Assembly: GCF_040643435.1 (NCBI RefSeq) | Contig: NZ_JBEYUH010000017.1 | Coordinates: 34,320 to 98,319, forward strand | Reading direction: 5' to 3' | DNA from: Rhodococcus sp040643435 | GTDB taxonomy: Bacteria > Actinomycetota > Actinomycetes > Mycobacteriales > Mycobacteriaceae | Length of the DNA: 64,000 nucleotides | Shown: one piece after another, positions 38,619 to 45,286 of the stretch | Position numbering within the stretch: the stretch's first letter is position 1 | How the letters are laid out: every line of letters starts with the position of its first letter | Made by a program: the position numbers and the translations under genes | The notes under the pieces: generated by a model | What the model was told of the DNA's origin: nothing | Seen by the model: the letters and a program-made list of their open reading frames with translations, nothing else | Database searches by the model: none

Positions 38619-39830
38619 TCAGTCCGGGATCGCTCCGGTTTCTCGCCTGTCCGCCCCACGCACGTTCTCCAGTACGACCTGGCCTTGCTGGTCGACGAGC
38701 CGGGTGAACAGCTGCTGCGCGTAGCCGAACACGAGCGCCCAGGCAACGATCTGCGCCGAGGTGTCCAGGGCACCGAGTCCCGGGACGAATTGACCGCGCA
38801 GCAGCAGCAATCCCAGAAACGCGGTGATTGCGCCCATGGGAAGTTTGAGCGCTGCGAGTGCGACAGGGAGCCCGTACCGTTCCGACGACCCCTTGAGACC
38901 ACGAATCGCGGCGGCAGCCGCCACCGCAGCAGCCGTCGACCCGACCAGTTCGATGACCAGGAGGTCGGCAGGCCGGACGGTCTGCGTGAGCATGTCGTCG
39001 ACTTGGCGCCCGTCCGACGCCGGCTCGCCGCTCATCGGGACGAACGGCTCGGATTGAGCATTCGGGCACACCACCATCGCCGTACCCGAATCCTCGGGAA
39101 CGAAGCACATGGGGACGAGCGCCGGGTAGATCAGTCCCGTGATCGCGATCCCGACGGCGAGAAGCGCCATGAGCACGGTCGTGGTAACCACGATGTTACG
39201 AAAACTTCGGAGCCGCACTTGTTCTCGAAGCGCAGCCGAACTCGCCGACCGAACGACGGCAACGATCTTGGGTCGCTCGTCCTCCACGAGCCGTAGCCGG
39301 TCGGCCCGTTTCGGCTCGGCGGTCACCGGCAGCGATGGGTCGAGGCCTCCCCCCATTCCGAGCTTCCGCGTGAAACCCTCGAACTCTCGTCTGCGGGGAT
39401 CGTCCGGATGCAGATGACACTGCACATGCCTGAGGAGGCAGGGCATCCGGCCGAGCACCTTCTCGGCCGGTTCCAGGTTCAGCAGATGCGCTTCGACAGC
39501 GTCGAGATTGTTCATCGCGCGTTCCATCAAAGGACCCCCGCGTAGAACGAGAGCCGACCGGCGCACGCGGAACCTGCCCGATCCCGCAGCTTCACGAGCG
39601 GCATCGAGATGACGGCGGACGGCGCCGCACAGGACCCGGCCCTGCAGACACGGGTGCAGTTCTTCCACGCATACGCAGTGGGCTTCGAGTTCCGCAGCGC
39701 GTGTGAGCGTGTCCTCCTGCCACCCGACGCCTGCCGGACCGCCGAGCTTGTCGAATCGGATGGCGGTCCTGTCCTCACCGACGGATGGCGGGTGGGGTCG
39801 TCCGTCGCCCTGAGTAGCTGCGGTGGACAT
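38619..39830 (-). CDS. Unrecognised membrane protein paired with DUF2235 gene
   Basis: A 403-residue protein. Residues 1-205 are soluble and Cys/His/Arg-rich (LEAHCVCVEELHPCLQGRVLCG, CLLRHVQCHLHPDDPRRREFE). The C-terminal half has three or four membrane helices: about 214-240, 285-310 and 320-348, with a weaker one at 360-380. A predicted extracytoplasmic loop between the first two holds two cysteines (MCFVPEDSGTAMVVCPNA) that could form a disulfide. AGGAGG lies five to six bases before the ATG, and the gene begins 44 bases after the DUF2235 stop, so the two are almost surely cotranscribed. I do not recognise the family. Confidence 0.7.
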   Translation of the reverse strand: MSTAATQGDGRPHPPSVGEDRTAIRFDKLGGPAGVGWQEDTLTRAAELEAHCVCVEELHPCLQGRVLCGAVRRHLDAAREAAGSGRFRVRRSALVLRGGPLMERAMNNLDAVEAHLLNLEPAEKVLGRMPCLLRHVQCHLHPDDPRRREFEGFTRKLGMGGGLDPSLPVTAEPKRADRLRLVEDERPKIVAVVRSASSAALREQVRLRSFRNIVVTTTVLMALLAVGIAITGLIYPALVPMCFVPEDSGTAMVVCPNAQSEPFVPMSGEPASDGRQVDDMLTQTVRPADLLVIELVGSTAAAVAAAAAIRGLKGSSERYGLPVALAALKLPMGAITAFLGLLLLRGQFVPGLGALDTSAQIVAWALVFGYAQQLFTRLVDQQGQVVLENVRGADRRETGAIPD

Positions 39831-39874
39831 CGGGGCCTCCTCGTAACCGACTCACTCCGAGAACACGAGTGTGG

Positions 39875-41029
39875 CTACGCGTCCACGGAATGCGATTGCA
39901 GCTGCGTACGTTTCGAGATCGATTCGATACGAGTGGATGGATCGACTCGTCGACGCTCCAACTCTTTGATCCACCAACCGACATTGGACAGGCTCCCCGT
40001 TCCCTCCTCGACCGACCTCTTCCAATGTGCGTATGCCGGCTCCGCGAGGCGGACGTCACAGTCACCCGATTGTCCGTCGGACTCCCGGATCTCGAGAATG
40101 CGACGGCCTTGCCTGAACCGATGATCCGGCCGGCGAGCCAGGCGTCGACCGACGACCTCGACCGTCCCCGCGAGCTCATACCAGCCCGTCATCGAATCGT
40201 GTGACTCTGTACGAGGATCGATTCGCGGTTCGACATCGGACCAATCGTGGAACACGAGACCACGTTCTCCCGCCTCGCGCATCATCCACGACAGCGTGAT
40301 GTCCGAAAGTTCGGACTCCTCGTAGCCTCCCCCGATGTCTGTGTGGACGCCTTGGAACCACACCTGTTTCACGTCGGTTCCTGTGGCCTTCCCTCTGCTC
40401 CAGACAGAAGGGGTGAACGGCCGGCGTCGTTCGTCCAAGGCGAGAGCCTGCCGAGCGAACCGGACGCACGGAGCCAGTTCGACGTTGTGGAAGCCGTACT
40501 TCCTCCTCCCGAGGCCGGGCACGCCCATCGTGCCCACGGTGTCGAACACGCCCAGGAATCCGATTTCGACGTCGCTCTCGGGATGGCAGAGCTTCCGGAA
40601 CGATTCCTTGTCCTTCGAAGATGCCGGTGTGTCGTTGCGGTAGACAGCTATTGCGTTCTTGAGCTCGTTTCGTGCCACTCCGTCGGACGTCAGCAGTCCG
40701 ATCCTCGAGATCATGCCCACCAGGCTTCGCGCCGTATACGCGCCGCGGCTGAATCCGAACACGAAGACTTCGTCCCCCGGGTTGTAGTTCAATGCCAGGA
40801 ATCGGTAGGCCCCCACGAGAGCGGTGTCGAGTCCGAGACCGAACGCGCCACCGAGTACACGATCTGTGCGAGTGGCTCCGGTTCCGACCCCACTGGAGTA
40901 GTAGGCGATCTGCACAGGACCACCACTCGGTTCCGGATCGACTGCGCGTGCAATCTTCTCGATATTCGACACGTTGATCTCGTCGGCACGTTTCCAGGTG
41001 CCGTCGCAGCAGATGACCAGGCGTTTCAT
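39875..41029 (-). CDS. DUF2235 alpha/beta-hydrolase-like protein
   Basis: A 384-residue DUF2235 protein, a family that includes Tle1-type phospholipases. It opens MKRLVICCDGTWKRADE, the family start, and has the nucleophile motif GFSRGAYTAR with Ser94, a later VFDTVGTMG (candidate acid) and VHTDIGGGY (candidate His). No signal peptide or membrane helix. The ATG 41029 has GGAGG five bases upstream; an extension of 21 residues is unlikely. Partnered with the membrane protein gene downstream. A lipase or esterase role is inferred from the family; no type VI secretion genes are present. Confidence 0.85.
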   Translation of the reverse strand: MKRLVICCDGTWKRADEINVSNIEKIARAVDPEPSGGPVQIAYYSSGVGTGATRTDRVLGGAFGLGLDTALVGAYRFLALNYNPGDEVFVFGFSRGAYTARSLVGMISRIGLLTSDGVARNELKNAIAVYRNDTPASSKDKESFRKLCHPESDVEIGFLGVFDTVGTMGVPGLGRRKYGFHNVELAPCVRFARQALALDERRRPFTPSVWSRGKATGTDVKQVWFQGVHTDIGGGYEESELSDITLSWMMREAGERGLVFHDWSDVEPRIDPRTESHDSMTGWYELAGTVEVVGRRLARRPDHRFRQGRRILEIRESDGQSGDCDVRLAEPAYAHWKRSVEEGTGSLSNVGWWIKELERRRVDPSTRIESISKRTQLQSHSVDA

Positions 41030-41512
41030 CGGTACCTCCGGTTGTGCTGTCACATCGACATCGAGCGTGTCGGAATCTGCGCACCGGGACACGAGTAGTC
41101 CGCTACCCGATTCCGGCAGATGGCGAGCTCGCCTGGTGAGCCGTGCGGAATCCCGCCTCGGTGCGCATTCGCTTCGTCCCGGGTGTCCGAAACACTCACC
41201 TCATGTACGCCCCGCAGGCCCGATCCGCACGGTTGCTCCGTCGGTTACCGCGTCGGCCCGGAGAAGTTCGAGTAGGGCACTACTCGTGTCCGGGCCCGCC
41301 GACGACGCACAATAGGAATATCGAGCAGGTGAACCGGTAATGGTTCGCCTCGTCCGAGGAGAAGTGATTCGAATGCGCAACATGGAGCGACGAGTACCGC
41401 AGTGGTGATCCCGCCCTTCGGCGGTCCGATCCCGGCGTGCCCCGTTTCATGCTGCTACGCCTCCGACTCCGGCTCTCGACCCGTCGAGTGCCGACTTCCC
41501 CAAGGACCCGCC
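41030..41512. other. Divergent intergenic region with inverted repeats
   Basis: This 483-bp gap lies between the DUF2235 gene and the MFS exporter, transcribed in opposite directions. It holds a 13-bp inverted repeat pair: GGACACGAGTAGT at 41087-41099 and its exact complement at 41279-41291. The second copy is also part of a local dyad, CGAGTAG-N4-CTACTCG at 41269-41286. These look like binding sites of one regulator serving both directions. AT-rich stretches around 41310-41345 may hold the MFS promoter. No further gene was supported. Confidence 0.55.
41269..41286. promoter_or_regulatory. Operator-like dyad CGAGTAG-N4-CTACTCG
   Basis: A perfect 7-bp inverted repeat with a 4-base spacer, about 230 bp before the MFS start. 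One half-site with the same ACACGAGTAGT context recurs near 41089, beside the DUF2235 start. A TetR- or MarR-like regulator is possible; no such gene is adjacent. Confidence 0.5.
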
Positions 41513-42961
41513 ATGTCCTCGCACAATGCGGCTGTTCCGCACCTCTCAGCACCTGCGTCGGTCACCCCTGCACCGACACACCACGACATTCTGCGCGTGC
41601 TTCTCCCCCTGCTCGCAGCATTGTTCGCCGCGTTGCTCTCGAGCACCGTGGCGATACCCGCGCTACCCGCGGTCGTCACCGAATTCGACGGTGGCTCCGT
41701 CGCATCGACGTGGGTCATCACGGTCGCGCTGCTGGCCAATGCAACGTCGACACCGATCTGGGGGTCGTTGTCCGACCGTCACGAAACCAGGTTCCTGATC
41801 CAAGCAGCGTTGCTGACCCTGACGGTCGGTTCCGTGATGTCGGCCGCCGCCCCCGCCCTGTTCGCCCTCCTGGCAGGACGGGTGGTGCAGGGAGTCGGCC
41901 TGGGCGGCGTCGTTGCTGTCACCGTGGCCGTTCTGGGTGCGCTCATTCCGCCGCGAGAGCAGGGCCGCTACTCCGGGTACGGCGCCGTCGTGATGGCAGT
42001 GTCGATGGCCGGCGGTCCGTTGCTCGGCGGAGCACTCGTCGACACTCCCCTCGGGTGGCGTACCTGCTTCCTCGTTCCGGCAGCGCCTGCCGTGCTTGCT
42101 CTGATCACACTTCGACGCACGTTGAAGCCGAGAAAGCGGAACTCCTCGGGTGCACGGATCGATTGGATGGGCGCGGTCCTGCTCACCGGAGGGGTGGTAT
42201 TGCTTCTCGTGTGGGTCACCGGCAGCGGAGGACGCGACGAGGGCCGGCTGTCGTGGCCCGGGGCCGGCTACCTGATCGTCGGAGGTGTTCTCCTCGTCGC
42301 TGCGGTGGCCGTCGAGCGTCGCGCATCCCTGCCAGTGGTTCCCGTCGATCTGCTCGGGCAACGTACCGTCGCCTGCACCGTCGTCGTGTCCGTGGTCTCG
42401 GGATTCGCATTCTATGCGGCTCTGTCCTTCCTCAGTGACCACCTCCAATCAGCCCGTCATCACACTGCCACTGCCACAGGGATTCTCCTGACGCCTCTGG
42501 TGTTGGGTCTCGCCCTGTCGTCCTACGCATCGGGTCTCCTGATCACCCGATACGGCAAGTGGAAGGCGATGCTGGTGGCCGGGGCGGTGCTCCAATTCTT
42601 CGGATGCACGATGCTCGCCTTCGTCGACCGGACCGCACCGATCTGGCAGATCGAAGTTGCGGTCGCACTACTCGGTCTCGGCATCGGGGTTCTGCTGCAG
42701 AACGTCGTGGCGTTGGTGCAGAACATCGTGACTCCGGAGCGTTTCGGAGCGGCCGGTGCAGCGGTCTTCTTCTTCCGCCTCATGGGCGCCGCAGTGGGAC
42801 TGCCTCTCCTCGCCACCACGGTCCCGCCACACGGCGACGGCACCACGCGGGTATTTCTCCACATGTCGGTTCTGTCTCTCGTAGGGCTTGCCGCAGTAGC
42901 GCTACTGCCGAACCAACGGTTGCGCGCGTCGCTCGACCCCGCCCCCGAATCAGCACGGTGA
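41513..42961 (+). CDS. MFS drug exporter (DHA2/EmrB-QacA type)
   Basis: A 482-residue major facilitator transporter with about 14 predicted helices, the size and layout of the drug:H+ antiporter-2 family. WGSLSDRHETRFLI is the loop 2-3 motif, GRVVQGVGLGGVVAV the helix 4 region, and GGPLLGGALVDTPLGWRTCF the antiporter motif C region. The ATG at 41513 has AAGGA at 6-7 bases; an upstream in-frame extension lacks support. Proton-driven export of hydrophobic compounds is inferred; the substrate is unknown. Confidence 0.88.
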   Translation: MSSHNAAVPHLSAPASVTPAPTHHDILRVLLPLLAALFAALLSSTVAIPALPAVVTEFDGGSVASTWVITVALLANATSTPIWGSLSDRHETRFLIQAALLTLTVGSVMSAAAPALFALLAGRVVQGVGLGGVVAVTVAVLGALIPPREQGRYSGYGAVVMAVSMAGGPLLGGALVDTPLGWRTCFLVPAAPAVLALITLRRTLKPRKRNSSGARIDWMGAVLLTGGVVLLLVWVTGSGGRDEGRLSWPGAGYLIVGGVLLVAAVAVERRASLPVVPVDLLGQRTVACTVVVSVVSGFAFYAALSFLSDHLQSARHHTATATGILLTPLVLGLALSSYASGLLITRYGKWKAMLVAGAVLQFFGCTMLAFVDRTAPIWQIEVAVALLGLGIGVLLQNVVALVQNIVTPERFGAAGAAVFFFRLMGAAVGLPLLATTVPPHGDGTTRVFLHMSVLSLVGLAAVALLPNQRLRASLDPAPESAR

Positions 42962-43031
42962 AACCCGGTTGCGCCGCCGACGGATGCAGGACAATACCGA
43001 TAGCGGTGAGCAAGCACCGAGAGGAGTTGCG

Positions 43032-43520
43032 ATGAGCACGCCGAGGACAGTGACCGGTGAAGTGAGCCCGGAACGCGATTGCCCGAGCGATTCGTCGATG
43101 GTCCGCCTCGTCTATCGTCGCAATTTCCTTCTCCCGATCGGTGAAGTCTGGGCCGCGCTCACCGAACCCGAGAAGCTGGAGCGCTGGTACGGCACGTACA
43201 CGGGCGATCCGACGTCGGGTCGTGTGCGGTTGACCATGACCGACGACCACGACGTTGCCACCACCGACGTCGAGATACTGCGATGCACTCCACCGGCCCG
43301 ATTCGCTGTCGATCAGGACGGATGGCTGCTCGAGGTGGCGCTGCGCCAGGTCGGACAGGTCACCAGCCTGGAGTTCACTCATCGTCATGTTCCGCGATCG
43401 GAGGTCGGTGAGATCGGGCCGGGCTGGCAGTACTACCTCGACAAACTGAACGCGGCGTTGACCGATACTCCGCCGCCGCTGTGGGAGGACTATCTGGAAC
43501 TGGTGGACGAATATCGCTGA
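43032..43520 (+). CDS. SRPBCC/AHSA1-domain protein
   Basis: A 162-residue protein with the START-like fold: FLLPIGEVWAALTEPEKLERWYGTYTGDP at the start of the domain, and LEVALRQVGQVTSLEFTHRH with the terminal helix GWQYYLDKLNAAL. Such proteins bind hydrophobic ligands or assist Hsp90; the exact role is unknown. The ATG at 43032 has GAGGAG six bases upstream. It lies 70 bases after the MFS gene on the same strand. SRPBCC genes often sit near DGPF/ECF sigma modules such as the one that converges on it. Confidence 0.82.
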   Translation: MSTPRTVTGEVSPERDCPSDSSMVRLVYRRNFLLPIGEVWAALTEPEKLERWYGTYTGDPTSGRVRLTMTDDHDVATTDVEILRCTPPARFAVDQDGWLLEVALRQVGQVTSLEFTHRHVPRSEVGEIGPGWQYYLDKLNAALTDTPPPLWEDYLELVDEYR

Positions 43521-43551
43521 GCATCGATCGACAGTTCGGTTCCGGGTCATC

Positions 43552-43577
43552 GGCCGGCGCATCGGAACGCGCCGGCC
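43552..43577. terminator. Bidirectional terminator between SRPBCC and sigma-factor genes
   Basis: GGCCGGCGC (43552-43560) and GCGCCGGCC (43569-43577) form a perfect 9-bp stem with an 8-base loop. It lies in the 84-bp gap between the convergent SRPBCC and ECF sigma genes. Confidence 0.65.
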
Positions 43578-43604
43578 TCTCGGGATCCCGGCCCGGAGGG
43601 TCGG

Positions 43605-44855
43605 TCACCGGTGGTGGGGCTCCCCTAGTTCCGCCAGCCTTGCTCGAAGATGCCGCCGTTCGGGCTCGGTGCCGACCAAATCGAGTGCACGCCGGTACCC
43701 CTCCGCTGCTTCGGAGTTCCGGCCCGATCGACGCAGCAGCTCGGCCCGCGCCACCGCATACGGCCCGTAGTCACGCAGTCCCGGTTCGTCGACGAGGCGC
43801 TCGAGCAGTGCGAGTCCTGCCTCGGGGCCGTCGCGCATCGCCACCGCGACAGCCCTGTTCAGAGCGACGACCGGGGACGGACTCAGGACAGCCAGCAGGT
43901 CGTAGAGCGCGACGATCTGCGGCCAGTCGGTGCTGTCGACATCGCTCGCTTCGTCGTGCAGCGCAGCGACGGCGGCCTGCACGCCGTACGGACCGGGCGG
44001 CCCGCCGGTGAGTGCGGTGACCACCAGTGCACTGCCCTCCTCGATCATCGAGTGGTCCCATCGGGTGCGATCCTGCACGTCGAGCAGCATCACCGTGCCC
44101 GAGGGGTCGATGCGCGCGTCCCGACGGGCATGGACGAGCAGCATCAGCGCGAGCAGGCCGGTCACCTCGCGTTCGGAAGGCATCAGCCGGTGCAGAATGC
44201 TGGTGAGGCGGATCGCTTCGTCGGCGATGTCGATACGTTGCAGGCGCTCTCCGCTGCTCGCGGCATATCCCTCGGTGAAGATCGAATAGAGCGCCGCGAG
44301 CACCACCGGCAACCGCTCGGGCAGTTCGTCGCGGCCGGGTACCCGGAACGGAATTCGCCCACCTCGAATCCTCTTCTTGGCCCGCACGATTCGTTGTGCC
44401 ATCGTGGCGGTCGGGACGAGGAAGGCGCGGGCGACCTCGCTCGTCGTGAGTCCACCGAGACAGCGCAGGATCAATGCGATGCGGTCGTCGGCGGCAAGGG
44501 CGGGGTGAGCGCAGGTGAAGAACAGTTCGAGTCTGTCGTCGGGCAGCTCGCCACCTTCGGGTGTTTCCTGCGCAGTGCGGCGTTCGGTGTCGATGGCAAG
44601 TTCGGCCAGCCTCGTCGCGTAGACCCGGTCGCGACGCACCCGGTCCAGCGCTCTTCGCCTGGCGGTGGTGAACAGCCAGGCACCCGGGCGTTCGGGGACG
44701 CCGTCGACCGGCCAGTGCACGAGCGCCGCCTCGAGCGCGTCCGATGCGACCTCCTCGGCGAGGTCGAGATCGCCGAAGCGATGGACGAGCGCCGCAAGGA
44801 GCCGGCCGTGTTCCTCTCGGAACACCGCTTCCACGGCGCCGGCCGGCTCCCCCAC
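43605..44855 (-). CDS. ECF sigma factor with long C-terminal extension (ECF42 type)
   Basis: A 416-residue ECF RNA polymerase sigma factor. The sigma2 region spans about 12-80 (FREEHGRLLAALVHRFGDLDLAEEVASDALEAAL, then GAWLFTTARRRALDRVRR) and sigma4 about 120-165 (LRCLGGLTTSEVARAFLVPTATMAQRIVRAKKRI). A further 240 residues of helical, TPR-like sequence follow, as in the ECF42 group, which lacks an anti-sigma factor and pairs with a DGPF/YCII protein. That partner lies six bases upstream, a diagnostic context. The C-terminal part is thought to control activity. Confidence 0.88.
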   Translation of the reverse strand: MGEPAGAVEAVFREEHGRLLAALVHRFGDLDLAEEVASDALEAALVHWPVDGVPERPGAWLFTTARRRALDRVRRDRVYATRLAELAIDTERRTAQETPEGGELPDDRLELFFTCAHPALAADDRIALILRCLGGLTTSEVARAFLVPTATMAQRIVRAKKRIRGGRIPFRVPGRDELPERLPVVLAALYSIFTEGYAASSGERLQRIDIADEAIRLTSILHRLMPSEREVTGLLALMLLVHARRDARIDPSGTVMLLDVQDRTRWDHSMIEEGSALVVTALTGGPPGPYGVQAAVAALHDEASDVDSTDWPQIVALYDLLAVLSPSPVVALNRAVAVAMRDGPEAGLALLERLVDEPGLRDYGPYAVARAELLRRSGRNSEAAEGYRRALDLVGTEPERRHLRARLAELGEPHHR

Positions 44856-44861
44856 TGCTGC

Positions 44862-45197
44862 TCAGTTCCCGAAATCGGCGATCGGACGCACGACGACCTT
44901 GCCGTCCCTCGAACCGGGACATCGCGCCGCCCAGTCGAGTGCCTCGTCGAGACTGCCGACGTCGATCACGTCGTATCCGCCGAGCACCTCACGAGATTCC
45001 CCGAACGGCCCGTCGGTGACCGTGCGCCGCCCGTCCGCGTCGACCTGCACGATCGTGGCGGTGACGAGGTCCTGCAAGGAGTGCCCGGACACGAGGACCC
45101 CGGCGTCGCGCATGGCTTTTTCGTAGTCCTGCCAGTCCGAGACGCTGCACTCGGGTTCGTCGGTCGTGGATGCGTAGATCAGCAGCATGTACTTCAT
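44862..45197 (-). CDS. YCII/DGPF-domain protein, partner of the ECF42 sigma factor
   Basis: A 111-residue YCII-like protein opening MKYMLLIYASTTDEPE and containing VTDGPFGESREVLGGYDVIDV, the DGPF signature. These small ferredoxin-fold proteins are consistently encoded next to ECF42 sigma factors and are presumed targets or partners. GGGAG lies about eight bases before the ATG. It is the first gene of the pair, transcribed toward the sigma gene, with a 90-bp gap to the end of ppc. Confidence 0.88.
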   Translation of the reverse strand: MKYMLLIYASTTDEPECSVSDWQDYEKAMRDAGVLVSGHSLQDLVTATIVQVDADGRRTVTDGPFGESREVLGGYDVIDVGSLDEALDWAARCPGSRDGKVVVRPIADFGN

Positions 45198-45286
45198 GGC
45201 GGTCGCTCCCGTCTGTGTGTTGTTCGTCGTACACCATCACGACGAACGGATGCGTGCCGTATCGACACTTCACCGGGAAATTCTTC

